This document shows, in pieces, positions 35,688-45,171 of a stretch of 64,000 bases of DNA. Source of the stretch: JAFLBI01 sp964616465 (GTDB taxonomy: Bacteria > Bacteroidota > Bacteroidia > Chitinophagales > Chitinophagaceae); NCBI GenBank assembly GCA_964616465.1, contig CAZTTO010000005.1:62001-126000 (forward strand), in the 5' to 3' direction. The notes below the pieces were generated by a model. That model was given only the letters and a program-made list of their open reading frames with translations. It searched no databases and was not told the origin of the DNA. How positions within the stretch are numbered: position 1 is the first letter of the stretch; each line of letters starts with the position of its first letter. Position numbers and translations under genes: made by a program.

Positions 35688-37130
35688 ATGAATATAAAGT
35701 ACGAATCGCAATTAAGAGAACCCCTGGTAAATGGTAATAAAACCTATGCCCAGGTAACTGAGGACATTGTACGCCCTATTGAAGCCAAACCCAGTAAACT
35801 CTGGTACATTGGTTTCTACATTTCTGTAGCGCTGTTGATGTTTGGCGTGTACAGTGTGTACAGGGAAGTAACTTACGGTATTGGCCAGTGGAACTTGAAT
35901 AAAACCATTGGATGGGGTTGGGATATCACCAACTTCGTTTGGTGGGTTGGTATTGGTCACGCGGGAACGCTGATCTCTGCCATCTTGTTATTGTTCCGTC
36001 AAGGTTGGAGAACAGGTGTAAACAGAGCTGCAGAGGCTATGACCATCTTCGCGGTAATGTGCGCTGGTCAGTTCCCCATCTTCCACATGGGTCGTGTATG
36101 GATGGCTTTCTTTGTATTGCCTTATCCAAACAGCCGAGGACCATTATGGGTGAACTTTAACTCTCCATTGTTGTGGGACGTATTCGCGATCTCTACTTAC
36201 TTCACGGTTTCATTGTTGTTCTGGTATTCAGGTTTAATTCCTGACTTTGCAACAGTTCGTGATAGAGCATTCACTAAATTAAGAAAGCGCTTATATGGTA
36301 TTGCTTCGTTTGGTTGGACTGGTTCTACCAAGCACTGGCAGCGTCATGAGAGCTTGTCGCTTGTATTGGCAGGTTTAAGTACTCCACTTGTATTGTCAGT
36401 ACACACCATCGTATCTTTCGACTTCGCAACTTCAGTTATTCCAGGATGGCACACCACCATCTTCCCTCCATACTTCGTTGCCGGTGCGATCTTCTCCGGA
36501 TTCGCAATGGTACAATCGTTGATGGTTGTGGTTCGTAAGGTGTTTGCTTTGGAAGATTATATTACCATCGGTCACATTGAAGCTATGAACAAGGTGATTG
36601 TATTAACAGGTTCAATTGTAGGTATTGCTTACTTGACCGAGTTGTTCATGGGTTGGTATTCACAAAACAAATATGAAGGCTACACATTCTGGTACAGCCG
36701 TGCTTACTTGTTCAGTCCTTATGGATGGAGCTACTGGGGTATGATGGCTTGTAACGTATTGAGCCCGCAGATCTTCTGGTTCCGCAAAATGCGTAGAAAC
36801 CTATTTGTTACCTTCTTCATGAGTGTGTTGGTGAACATTGGTATGTGGTTCGAGCGATTCGTAATTATCGTAACCTCATTGTACCGCGATTACTTACCAT
36901 CTAGCTGGTCTGTTTACTACAGTCCAACCGTATGGGAGATTGGTTTCTACATGGGTACATTCGGATTATTCTTCACTTGCTTCTTCTTATTTGCTAAATA
37001 CTTCCCAACCATTGCGATTGCAGAAATCAAATATGTGTTGAAGACAACTGGCGAAAGCTATAAAGCAGATATGACTGCAATTGAGAAGGAGTCGGCTAGT
37101 GATTTTGCACACAAAGTGCACGCACACTAA
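35688..37130 (+). CDS. actC: Alternative complex III membrane subunit ActC (NrfD/PsrC family)
   Basis: A 480-residue integral membrane protein with about ten transmembrane helices, the quinol-oxidising NrfD-like subunit of alternative complex III. Family signs are WWVGIGHAGTLISAILLLFRQGWRTGVNRAAEAMTIF at the start, HMGRVWMAFF, LSVHTIVSFDFATSVIPGWHTTIFPPYFVAGAIFSG and NIGMWFERFVII. Conserved His, Asp and Arg residues within these stretches line the presumed quinol and proton pathways. It is separated from actB by the lipoprotein cassette and followed by actD after 43 bases. Confidence 0.95.
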   Translation: MNIKYESQLREPLVNGNKTYAQVTEDIVRPIEAKPSKLWYIGFYISVALLMFGVYSVYREVTYGIGQWNLNKTIGWGWDITNFVWWVGIGHAGTLISAILLLFRQGWRTGVNRAAEAMTIFAVMCAGQFPIFHMGRVWMAFFVLPYPNSRGPLWVNFNSPLLWDVFAISTYFTVSLLFWYSGLIPDFATVRDRAFTKLRKRLYGIASFGWTGSTKHWQRHESLSLVLAGLSTPLVLSVHTIVSFDFATSVIPGWHTTIFPPYFVAGAIFSGFAMVQSLMVVVRKVFALEDYITIGHIEAMNKVIVLTGSIVGIAYLTELFMGWYSQNKYEGYTFWYSRAYLFSPYGWSYWGMMACNVLSPQIFWFRKMRRNLFVTFFMSVLVNIGMWFERFVIIVTSLYRDYLPSSWSVYYSPTVWEIGFYMGTFGLFFTCFFLFAKYFPTIAIAEIKYVLKTTGESYKADMTAIEKESASDFAHKVHAH

Positions 37131-37173
37131 TTTAGAAAAACAGCTTACACAGTAAGTTCAAATAAAGCTAACT

Positions 37174-37764
37174 ATGGCAAAAAAGAAATTTGTAGTTGGG
37201 TGTTTTGATGACGAAAACGTATTGTTTCCGGCAGTTAAGAAAGTAAGAACCGCTGGTTACAAAATCCACGATGTGTATACTCCATATCCTGTTCACGGAT
37301 TGGATAAGGCATTGGGATTGCGCGAAACCAGTTTGCATACAGCGGGATTCATTTATGGAATTACCGGTACTACAACAGCTATCAGCGCTATCAGCTGGAT
37401 TTTTACAAAAGACTGGCCTTTGAACATTGGTGGTAAACCTCACTTCGCATTACCAGCATGGGTTCCCATCATGTTCGAATTGACAGTATTATTTGCTGCA
37501 GTAGGTATGGTATTGACTTTTTGCTACCTGTGTCAATTAGCACCATTTGTAAAGAAGCATCATTTCCATGCACGCGCAACAGATGATTTATTTGTAATGG
37601 CTATTGAGTGCACAGACAAAACAAATGTGGAAGACTTGCAAGCATTTTTAAGCAATGCTGGTGCAGTAGAAACAAATGTACAAGTAGCTGAAACAGGATG
37701 GTGGTTAGGCAGATATGATAAGGATGAAATGCCTTTTGAAAATAAAGAAGTGGCAACCGCTTAA
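37174..37764 (+). CDS. actD: Alternative complex III subunit ActD (DUF3341)
   Basis: A 196-residue subunit with a cytoplasmic N-terminal part (KKKFVVGCFDDENVLFPAVKKVRTAGYKIHDVYTPYPVHGLD) typical of DUF3341 and two transmembrane helices (around HTAGFIYGITGTTTAISAISW and IMFELTVLFAAVGMVLTFCYL). A C-terminal cytoplasmic tail contains DDLFVMAIECTD. In known structures ActD packs against ActC and ActF on the membrane. Spacing to actE is 26 bases. Confidence 0.93.
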   Translation: MAKKKFVVGCFDDENVLFPAVKKVRTAGYKIHDVYTPYPVHGLDKALGLRETSLHTAGFIYGITGTTTAISAISWIFTKDWPLNIGGKPHFALPAWVPIMFELTVLFAAVGMVLTFCYLCQLAPFVKKHHFHARATDDLFVMAIECTDKTNVEDLQAFLSNAGAVETNVQVAETGWWLGRYDKDEMPFENKEVATA

Positions 37765-37790
37765 TTTTTAAAGAAAAGAACGATTTAAAG

Positions 37791-38429
37791 ATGAAGAAAT
37801 TAGCAATCTTTTTGAGTGTAGCGGCCATCGTTGCAGCGTGCAGCGACGTGAAGCGCAAACCGGGTAAAACCTATGTTCCCGACATGGCTTACAGTCGCGC
37901 TTATGAAACCTACATGGATCATAGCAACCTGTCTGAAAAAGGCATCTCTTATAATGCTTTGCCTGTAGCTGGAACAATGGCAAGAGGCGCTATGCAACCA
38001 TTCCCTTACGCAATGGATGCACCTGGCGATACAACCAATTATTTCTTGTCTCGTCAAGTTAAAAATCCGTTACCGGCTTTAACTGCCGATGAGTTTGTAG
38101 AAGCTGAACGTCAATATTTAGTTAACTGTGGTATTTGTCATGGTACTAAGCTTGATGGGAATGGTCCTATTTATAATGATGGTAACGGTCCTTATCCCGC
38201 TAAGCCAGCTACACTTGTAGGTGATAACAAGTATGAGTCAATGCCAGAAGGCCAAATGTTTTACAGCCTTACTTATGGTAAAAACTTAATGGGTAGCTAC
38301 GCTGCTCAGCTAAGCACAAAACAACGCTGGCAGGTAATTGAATATATTAAAATCAAACAAGGTTTGAAGCCCGCTCCAACAGGAAATACATCTCCAGTTG
38401 CTGACAGCACTTCAACTGCACAAAAATAA
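37791..38429 (+). CDS. actE: Alternative complex III monoheme cytochrome c lipoprotein ActE
   Basis: A 212-residue lipoprotein (SVAAIVAAC) with one haem site in VNCGICHGTKLDGNGP. The segment DMAYSRAYETYM and the phrase GTMARGAMQPFPY are typical of ActE, and EGQMFYSLTYGKNLMGSYAAQL holds the distal methionine candidate. It is the periplasmic cytochrome that relays electrons out of the complex. The last ~30 residues form a Pro/Ser/Thr-rich tail. Confidence 0.93.
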   Translation: MKKLAIFLSVAAIVAACSDVKRKPGKTYVPDMAYSRAYETYMDHSNLSEKGISYNALPVAGTMARGAMQPFPYAMDAPGDTTNYFLSRQVKNPLPALTADEFVEAERQYLVNCGICHGTKLDGNGPIYNDGNGPYPAKPATLVGDNKYESMPEGQMFYSLTYGKNLMGSYAAQLSTKQRWQVIEYIKIKQGLKPAPTGNTSPVADSTSTAQK

Positions 38430-38460
38430 TTTCTAACGAACGATTCTTAAAAGCATACCC

Positions 38461-39693
38461 ATGGCATCAATTAAAGAACAATTTGTAATCCCTGGAAAAA
38501 TGAAAACATGGAGCTACTCTCTTATCGGAGTGGGCTTGGTAGCATTGCTAGCGGGATTATTCACGAAAGGATTTAGCAAAGACGAGCATGAGCAGGCAGT
38601 ATTTTGGGGTACATTAATGTACAATACCATTTTCTGGACCTTGGTGTGTAATGCGGCTATGTTCTTCATTTGTGTTACAACAATGGCTTGGGGCGGTTGG
38701 CAGCAATCTTTCCGTCGCGTTCCAGAAGCTATTTCTACTTTGGTGCCTATTTTTGGTAGCATCACATTTGTTGTTTTAATCTACGTAGTATTCATTGGTC
38801 ACAATCATCATATTTACCACTGGATTGATGATGCTGCAGTTGAAGCAGATCCAATTTTAAAGGGTAAAAAAGGATTCTTGAATACTAAGTTTTTCTTAGT
38901 GTGGACCACCCTCGCTATCACATTATGGAGTGTACTTGGATGGAGAATGCGTAAGCTTAGCAGTGAAGCTGATGAAGCAGCTATGGATCATGAAACTGGT
39001 GCTTCATTCATTAAGCGTAATACAGTTGTTGCAGCTATGTTCTTAGTTTGGTTTGGTTTAACTGTTGGTTCAACTATTCCTTGGTTGTGGATGATGAGTA
39101 TTGATGCACACTGGTATAGCACTATGTATAGCTGGTACACTTTTGCTAGCTCTTTTGTAAGTGGTATGAGTTTGATTGCTCTTTGGGTAATTTACTTGAA
39201 GAATAAAGGATATTTGGAATATACTAACCAGGAGCACTTGCACGATATTGGTAAATTCATGTTTGCTTTCTCAGTATTCTGGACTTACCTATGGTTTTCT
39301 CAGTACATGTTGATTTGGTATGCAAATATTCCAGAAGAAACTGTTTATTTCAAACACCGTGTTCAGGGTCCATATAAAGGAATTTTCTTCTTGAACTTAA
39401 TTGTAAACTTCTTGGCTCCATTATTGATTTTGATGAAGCGTGCAGCAAAGAGAAACTATACACTGGTAACTTTTATGGCCATTGTAATTCTCTTCGGTCA
39501 CTGGATCGACTTCTACCAAATGATTATGGGTAGCGTAAGTAAAGAGCATGTAACCTTAGGCTGGTTAGATTTTGGTATTCTTTCTTTGTTTGTTGGTTTG
39601 ATGATTTTGTTTACAGGAAAAGCATTGGCAAGCAAGCCACTTATTCCAAAACATCACCCATTCCTCAAGGAAAGTATCTTGCACCATACCTAA
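38461..39693 (+). CDS. actF: Alternative complex III membrane subunit ActF
   Basis: A 410-residue integral membrane protein with about ten transmembrane helices, structurally the partner of ActC in alternative complex III. Recognisable stretches are ITFVVLIYVVFIGHNHHIYHWIDD, TIPWLWMMSIDAHWYSTMYSWYTFASSFVSG, HDIGKFMFAFSVFWTYLWFSQYMLIWYANIPEE and HWIDFYQMIMG. It is the last act gene; coxB begins 93 bases later and no terminator lies between, in line with act-cox co-expression. Confidence 0.94.
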   Translation: MASIKEQFVIPGKMKTWSYSLIGVGLVALLAGLFTKGFSKDEHEQAVFWGTLMYNTIFWTLVCNAAMFFICVTTMAWGGWQQSFRRVPEAISTLVPIFGSITFVVLIYVVFIGHNHHIYHWIDDAAVEADPILKGKKGFLNTKFFLVWTTLAITLWSVLGWRMRKLSSEADEAAMDHETGASFIKRNTVVAAMFLVWFGLTVGSTIPWLWMMSIDAHWYSTMYSWYTFASSFVSGMSLIALWVIYLKNKGYLEYTNQEHLHDIGKFMFAFSVFWTYLWFSQYMLIWYANIPEETVYFKHRVQGPYKGIFFLNLIVNFLAPLLILMKRAAKRNYTLVTFMAIVILFGHWIDFYQMIMGSVSKEHVTLGWLDFGILSLFVGLMILFTGKALASKPLIPKHHPFLKESILHHT

Positions 39694-39785
39694 TATGCTG
39701 AACAGAAGTGGCATTTGTTAAATACGCCTCTTCAACAGAACGAAATTGATCGGAACTTGTTATTCATATTTGTAACTGAAAATTT

Positions 39786-40856
39786 ATGACAGTAGCATTA
39801 TCGGTAGCCATCCTCGCCTTATTCTTCTTAGTAATCTTCCAAATTGCTAAGGCCAGTGAGTATGTTGCTATTTTGAAAGGAGAAGAAGTATCTAGAAAGC
39901 AGTCGAACAAAATCAATGGTTTTTTGATGATTGCATTCTTGGTGTTGGGACTAGTAGGAGTTTGGTACTGCAATGAATTGCTGTACGATAAAACTTTGTT
40001 GGTTCAACCTTCTGCCAGTGTTGAAGGGGAGCGTGTAGATGAAATGTTATGGATTACACTAGCTGTAACTGGTATTGTTTTCATCATCACCCAAATTTTA
40101 CTTTTCTGGTTCGCGTATAAATACCAAGAGAGTGAAAATAGAAAACCGTATTTCTTTGCCCACAGTACTAAGCTTGAAGCTATTTGGACAGCTATTCCAG
40201 CTGTAGCTCTTACAGTGCTTGTAGTAATGGGTCTTCGTAGCTGGTTCTTATTTACTGGAGATGCTCCAAAAGGTGCAATGGAAGTTGAAGTTGTTGGAAA
40301 GCAATTTGGATGGATCTTCCGTTATCCTGGTCAAGATGGCATCATGGGTAAGAAATATTTTAAAAATATTGATGAAGCTAAGAGTAATCCTCTTGGCCAA
40401 ATTTGGGAAGATGAAGCGAACTACGATGATGTAGTTACTACGCAAACTATGTATGTTGTAAAGGGTAAGCCCGTTAAAATGATTATTGGTTCAAGAGATG
40501 TGATTCATGATGTTGGTCTTTCTCATTTCCGTTTAAAAATGGATGCAGTACCAGGAACGCCAACGACTCTATGGTTCACTCCAAAATATACAACTGCTGA
40601 AATGAAGGAGATTACTAAGAATCCAAATTTCCAGTATGAAATCAGCTGCGACCAAATGTGTGGAAATGGTCACTATTCAATGAAAGGTGTGATTGAAGTG
40701 GTTTCACAAGCTGAATATGATGCATGGATGGCAAAGCAAACACCGAACTATTTGTTAGCTTTCCCTGAAAAGGCAGCACAACCAGTTGCTGATAAAGAAG
40801 CAGAAAAAGGAACAACTGCTCAAGCAACCTCAACCAAAAACAGTTCAAAAATGTAA
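39786..40856 (+). CDS. coxB: Cytochrome c oxidase subunit II
   Basis: A 356-residue subunit II of an aa3-type oxidase. The binuclear CuA site is present in HDVGLSHFRLKMDAVPG and YEISCDQMCGNGHYSMKG, with Cys, Cys, His and Met ligands. The N-terminal half has three hydrophobic segments (residues ~4-22, ~45-65 and ~88-110) instead of the usual two-helix hairpin. The tail after the CuA domain is low in complexity (EAEKGTTAQATSTKNSSKM). CuA receives electrons from cytochrome c or ActE and passes them to subunit I, encoded 55 bases downstream. Confidence 0.94.
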   Translation: MTVALSVAILALFFLVIFQIAKASEYVAILKGEEVSRKQSNKINGFLMIAFLVLGLVGVWYCNELLYDKTLLVQPSASVEGERVDEMLWITLAVTGIVFIITQILLFWFAYKYQESENRKPYFFAHSTKLEAIWTAIPAVALTVLVVMGLRSWFLFTGDAPKGAMEVEVVGKQFGWIFRYPGQDGIMGKKYFKNIDEAKSNPLGQIWEDEANYDDVVTTQTMYVVKGKPVKMIIGSRDVIHDVGLSHFRLKMDAVPGTPTTLWFTPKYTTAEMKEITKNPNFQYEISCDQMCGNGHYSMKGVIEVVSQAEYDAWMAKQTPNYLLAFPEKAAQPVADKEAEKGTTAQATSTKNSSKM

Positions 40857-40911
40857 TATAAAAGCAGTCGGCTATATTGCCAGACTGTGATGGAAAAAAC
40901 AAAGACTCATT

Positions 40912-42723
40912 ATGGCGAACGAAGCAGTATTACATGCACATTCAGGAGTGGAAACGCATCATGACCACGGGCATGAGCACCACCACCACGAAACATTCAT
41001 TACCAAGTACATTTTCAGCCAAGATCACAAAATGATTGCCAAGCAATTCCTGATTACAGGTATGGTTTGGGCAGTAATTGGCGGTTTAATGTCGGTACTG
41101 TTTCGTTTTCAATTAGGTTATCCAGATGCAACCTATCCTTGGTTAGAAGACATCCTTGGAAAATGGGCAAAGGGAGGAAGAATTTCTGCTGAAGCATATT
41201 ATGCTTTGGTAACGACCCACGGAACTGTGTTAGTATTCTTTGTATTGACTGCCGGTTTGAGTGGAACTTTTGCCAACTTCTTAATTCCATTGCAAGTAGG
41301 TGCGCGTGATATGGCATCTCCTTTCATGAATATGTTGAGCTACTGGTTCTTCTTTACTGCCAGTATTGTAATGTTATCTTCTATTTTCGTTGAAACAGGT
41401 CCTTTTAGTGGTGGTTGGACAGCATATCCTCCGCTTAGTGCATTGGGTGATGCATCTCCTGGTTCGAAGATTGGTATGGACTTATGGCTAGTCTCAATGG
41501 CATTGTTCGTTGTGTCGAGCTTATTGGGAGGTCTAAACTATATTGCTACTATCCTTAACATGAGAACAAAGGGTATGAGTATGACCAGAATGCCTTTAAC
41601 TATTTGGGCATTGTTCTTCACAGCTGTTTTGGGTGTATTATCTTTCCCAGTATTGTTCTCTGGTTTCATTCTATTAATCTTTGATCGTCACTTCGGTACC
41701 AGCTTCTATTTGTCTGATATCTTCTTAGCTTCAACTAATACCGCATTACCAAACGAAGGTGGTAGCGCTATTTTGTATCAGCACTTATTCTGGTTCTTAG
41801 GTCACCCTGAAGTATATATCATCTTATTACCAGCAATGGGTATGGTGTCTGAAATTCTTTCTGTAAACTCTAGAAAGCCGATCTTCGGATATATTGCAAT
41901 GGTGGGTTCATTATTCGCAATTGCAATCCTTGCGTTCTTAGTTTGGGCACACCACATGTTCGTAACAGGATTGAATCCATTCTTAGGATCAATATTCGTA
42001 TTGTTAACCTTACTTATTGCTGTACCATCTGCGATCAAAGTGTTCAACTGGTTAACAACCATTTGGAGAGGTAATATTCGCTTCACTCCTGGAATGCTAT
42101 TCGCTATTGGATTTGTGAGCTTATTTATTTCAGGTGGTTTAACAGGTATTTGGTTGGGTAACTCAGCTTTAGATATTCACTTGCACGATACATATTTCGT
42201 AATTGCACACTTCCACATTGTAATGGGTGTTGCTAGTATGTTCGGAATGTTTGCTGGTGTGTACCACTGGTATCCTAAAATGTATGGTCGCTATTTGAAC
42301 AATACGCTTGGTTATATTCACTTCTGGGTAACATTGGCTGGTGCTTACTTAATCTTCTGGCCGATGCACTACGAAGGTTTGGCTGGTATGCCTCGTCGTT
42401 ACTACGACTATAGCATTTGGGAAAGCTTCAAGCAGTTTGGTGAATTGAATAAGTTCATCAGTACTGTAGCTATGATTGTATTTGCTGCTCAAATTTTGTT
42501 CTTGATTAACTTCTTCTATTCAATTTGGAAGGGAAGAAAAGTAAAAGAGCAAAACCCATACAATGCAAGTACGCTTGAGTGGACTACTCCAATCAATCCT
42601 GGTCACGGTAACTGGCCTGGTGAAATTCCTGAAGTTCACCGCTGGGCATACGACTACGGTAAGGACGGACGTGAGTTCATTTCTCAGACTGAACCAGTCG
42701 GAGAAAATGAAAGTAAGCACTAA
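40912..42723 (+). CDS. coxA: Cytochrome c oxidase subunit I
   Basis: A 603-residue haem-copper oxidase subunit I with 12 or more transmembrane helices. Ligands for haem a and the a3/CuB site are visible in TTHGTVLVFF, FWFLGHPEVYIILLPAMG (His and the proton-channel Glu), WAHHMFVTG (two CuB histidines) and HLHDTYFVIAHFHIVMG. An N-terminal His-rich stretch (HSGVETHHDHGHEHHHHE) may bind metal. The Glu in HPEVY places it with type A oxidases. It ends the act-cox run before a strong terminator. Confidence 0.96.
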   Translation: MANEAVLHAHSGVETHHDHGHEHHHHETFITKYIFSQDHKMIAKQFLITGMVWAVIGGLMSVLFRFQLGYPDATYPWLEDILGKWAKGGRISAEAYYALVTTHGTVLVFFVLTAGLSGTFANFLIPLQVGARDMASPFMNMLSYWFFFTASIVMLSSIFVETGPFSGGWTAYPPLSALGDASPGSKIGMDLWLVSMALFVVSSLLGGLNYIATILNMRTKGMSMTRMPLTIWALFFTAVLGVLSFPVLFSGFILLIFDRHFGTSFYLSDIFLASTNTALPNEGGSAILYQHLFWFLGHPEVYIILLPAMGMVSEILSVNSRKPIFGYIAMVGSLFAIAILAFLVWAHHMFVTGLNPFLGSIFVLLTLLIAVPSAIKVFNWLTTIWRGNIRFTPGMLFAIGFVSLFISGGLTGIWLGNSALDIHLHDTYFVIAHFHIVMGVASMFGMFAGVYHWYPKMYGRYLNNTLGYIHFWVTLAGAYLIFWPMHYEGLAGMPRRYYDYSIWESFKQFGELNKFISTVAMIVFAAQILFLINFFYSIWKGRKVKEQNPYNASTLEWTTPINPGHGNWPGEIPEVHRWAYDYGKDGREFISQTEPVGENESKH

Positions 42724-42770
42724 TTAAAATGGGCAGTTCATTTCTTTCGATTGGCTGCTAAATGATATCG

Positions 42771-42807
42771 ATGCCCTGAAACAGCTTTTGCTTCAGGGCA
42801 TTTTTTT
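42771..42807 (+). terminator. Intrinsic terminator after coxA
   Basis: ATGCCCTGAA and TTCAGGGCAT pair over 10 bp with an 11-base loop and run into seven T residues. It separates coxA from the haem O synthase gene and would reduce transcription into it. Confidence 0.88.
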
Positions 42808-42840
42808 ACCCGTGCCGATTTTTTGGCGTGGCCACATAAA

Positions 42841-43749
42841 ATGAAAGACAAAGACACACATATCAATCAATCTGCATCACTGGGAACAGCTTCCAAAGTG
42901 CGCGACTATTTTCAATTGATAAAATTCACCCTGAGTTTTACAGTTGTGTTTTCGAGTGTGGTTGCTTATTTGTTTGCACCAAAAGTAATTGTGTACGATT
43001 GGGCAATGATCATTGCTCTGTTTATTGCTGGTATGTTGGTTACGGGAAGCGCTAATGCTATTAATCAGGCTGTAGAAAAAGATACCGATGCATTAATGAA
43101 AAGAACTGGCAAGCGTCCAGTTGCAGATGGAAGAATGTCGCAACAAGAGGCTTATACTTTTGCCACATTAGCTGGTATAGTTGGTGTTGGCATGATGTGG
43201 TATTTTTTCAATTTTTCATCGGCCATGCTTTCAGCCTTGAGCTTATTTCTCTATGCCTTTGTTTATACACCCTTAAAAAAAATCAATTCAATAGCTGTAT
43301 TGGTTGGAGCTATTCCGGGTGCCTTACCATGTTTAATTGGTTGGGTTGCAGGGAATGATGATTTTTCTGCGGGTGGCTGGATTTTATTTGGTATTCAATT
43401 TCTATGGCAGTTCCCACATTTTTGGGCAATTGCTTGGGTAGCACATACCGATTATAGCAAAGCCGGTTTTAAGTTATTACCAGCCGACTTAGGTCCAACA
43501 AAGTTCACAGCCGTGCAGTCAATTATGTATAGTGTGTTAATGATTCCAGTAGGAATGCTACCTTATTACTTTGGATTAGCAGGTCCTATTAGCATGGTGG
43601 TTGTATTGATTTGTAATATTGGAATGGTTATTCAATCTATAAGATTGTACAGAGAAATGAACGTAAAAGCTGCTCGACGTGTTATGTTCAGCAGTTATAT
43701 ATACCTACCAATAGTTTTGTTGGCATTGTTGGCGGGTAAAATAAAATAA
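42841..43749 (+). CDS. ctaB: Protoheme IX farnesyltransferase (haem O synthase)
   Basis: A 302-residue UbiA-family prenyltransferase that adds a farnesyl chain to haem B for the oxidase. The prenyl-diphosphate-binding motif NAINQAVEKDTDALMKRTGKRP is intact, as is the second motif HFWAIAWVAHTDYSKAGFKLLP. About nine transmembrane helices are predicted by eye. The frame is open from a TTG at 42823, but the ATG at 42841 is preferred. The next gene starts six bases after its stop. Confidence 0.95.
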   Translation: MKDKDTHINQSASLGTASKVRDYFQLIKFTLSFTVVFSSVVAYLFAPKVIVYDWAMIIALFIAGMLVTGSANAINQAVEKDTDALMKRTGKRPVADGRMSQQEAYTFATLAGIVGVGMMWYFFNFSSAMLSALSLFLYAFVYTPLKKINSIAVLVGAIPGALPCLIGWVAGNDDFSAGGWILFGIQFLWQFPHFWAIAWVAHTDYSKAGFKLLPADLGPTKFTAVQSIMYSVLMIPVGMLPYYFGLAGPISMVVVLICNIGMVIQSIRLYREMNVKAARRVMFSSYIYLPIVLLALLAGKIK

Positions 43750-43755
43750 GTAGTT

Positions 43756-44331
43756 ATGACAACAAGTGTATCAGGATCAGAGAGAAGGCTACACCCACAC
43801 AAGTTTATGCTGTGGATTGCGATTGGCAGCATTGTAATGATGTTTGCTGGATTAACCAGTGCTTATTTGGTGAAAAAGAGTCAGACCAATTGGTTAGAAT
43901 TTGATTTGCCAGTTGTGTTTTGGTATTCAACTGTTGCCATTCTAGCTAGCAGTGCGACCATGTGGTTGGCGCAGAAAAACTTCAAAGCCCGCGAAATGCA
44001 GCGGTATAGAATTTTTATTACAGCAACAGCAATTTTAGGGGTAGCATTTATGGCTTTACAAATTGTAGGTTTTTATGATTTGGAAGCTAAGAGCATTCGT
44101 TTACTTGGCGCAACAAGTAACCCAGCTGCATCATTTCTATTTGTAATTACAGCCCTCCATATATTACACGTACTTGGAGGAGTGGTTGCAATAATGGTCA
44201 TCTTCATTAGAGCATTTGTAGGTAAAACCAAGCTCTATAGTAGCAGGCCTATTGAGTTAGTAAGTATATACTGGCACTTCGTAGATATTTTATGGATTTA
44301 CCTATTCATTTTTTATCATTGGGTGAATTAG
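43756..44331 (+). CDS. Cytochrome c oxidase subunit III-like protein (first of two)
   Basis: A 191-residue protein with five hydrophobic segments, of the haem-copper oxidase subunit III family: HPHKFMLWIAIGSIVMMFAGLTSAYLVKKS at the start, FVITALHILHVLGGVVAIM in the middle and VSIYWHFVDILWIYLFIFYHW at the end. Subunit III has no redox centre and stabilises subunit I. A second subunit III gene follows after a 128-base gap that contains a promoter-like element. Confidence 0.88.
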   Translation: MTTSVSGSERRLHPHKFMLWIAIGSIVMMFAGLTSAYLVKKSQTNWLEFDLPVVFWYSTVAILASSATMWLAQKNFKAREMQRYRIFITATAILGVAFMALQIVGFYDLEAKSIRLLGATSNPAASFLFVITALHILHVLGGVVAIMVIFIRAFVGKTKLYSSRPIELVSIYWHFVDILWIYLFIFYHWVN

Positions 44332-44430
44332 TAAAGCACTGTATATCAGCGTTTTTAGACAAAAAAATCGAAAACGTTAATATTCAAAGAAAAACTTAGG
44401 CTGAATGCCTTTTTTTTGAGAGCCAGCCAA

Positions 44431-44438
44431 TATTTTTG
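44431..44438 (+). promoter_or_regulatory. Candidate -7 promoter element before the second subunit III gene
   Basis: TATTTTTG followed by TACC matches TAnnTTTG and lies 22 bases before the ATG at 44460. A TTTG occurs at 44415-44418, closer than the usual ~19-base spacing. Confidence 0.35.
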
Positions 44439-44459
44439 TACCGAAATTTTAAGAAGCAT

Positions 44460-45140
44460 ATGGCAACAACAGCAACAGCAATGAGCACAGACACCAAGTG
44501 GTGGAACGGCGGGAAAAGTCCTTTCAACGTTGAGTATGGAAAACTCATGATGTGGTACTTCTTGATGAGTGACGCATTTACTTTTGGTGCGTTTCTTATT
44601 GCATATGGTACTGTTCGTTTTTCAACCAACGGATGGCCTGACCCTAACGAAGTGTTTCAATCATTCCCTGGATTAGGTAGTGGTTACCCTTTGTTGTTTG
44701 TAAGTTTAATGACTTTCATTCTTATCATCAGCTCAGTTACAATGGTTTTAGCTGTTCAAGCTGGTCACCATATGGATAAAAAAGGTGTAGTAAAGTATTT
44801 AATCTGGACCATCATCGGTGGTGCTGCATTCTTAGGTTGTCAGGCTTGGGAATGGGCGCACTTGCATCACGAAGGTGCATGGTGGGGTAGCAATCCTTTC
44901 CCTAATATGGACGGATCAAAGGCGACTACAAACTTCACCAACTTCTTCTTCACCATTACTGGTTTTCATGGCTTCCACGTTTTCTCTGGTGTTATCATCA
45001 ACATCATTATGTTGATAATGACTCTGAATAATGTATTTGAGAAACGAGGCCACTACTTAATGATTGAGAAGGCTGGTTTGTATTGGCACTTCGTAGATCT
45101 AGTTTGGGTATTTGTATTCACCATGTTTTACTTGGTATAA
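44460..45140 (+). CDS. coxC: Cytochrome c oxidase subunit III (second of two)
   Basis: A 226-residue membrane protein of the subunit III family with about five transmembrane helices. FNVEYGKLMMWYFLMSDAFTFGAFLIAYG opens the membrane part; CQAWEWAHL, FFTITGFHGFHVFSGVIINI and GLYWHFVDLVWVFVFTMFYL follow, the last two being the most conserved subunit III segments. An upstream in-frame start at 44436 overlaps the promoter-like element, so the ATG at 44460 is preferred. It is followed by the small subunit IV gene after 31 bases. Confidence 0.92.
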   Translation: MATTATAMSTDTKWWNGGKSPFNVEYGKLMMWYFLMSDAFTFGAFLIAYGTVRFSTNGWPDPNEVFQSFPGLGSGYPLLFVSLMTFILIISSVTMVLAVQAGHHMDKKGVVKYLIWTIIGGAAFLGCQAWEWAHLHHEGAWWGSNPFPNMDGSKATTNFTNFFFTITGFHGFHVFSGVIINIIMLIMTLNNVFEKRGHYLMIEKAGLYWHFVDLVWVFVFTMFYLV

Positions 45141-45171
45141 CCTGATTGCTTAAAATTATAAAACTGTAGAA

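Noticed and set aside
31780..35700. Transposon or integron boundaries around the cassette
   Set aside because: No terminal inverted repeats, target-site duplication, recombinase gene or attC-like element was found by eye on either side.
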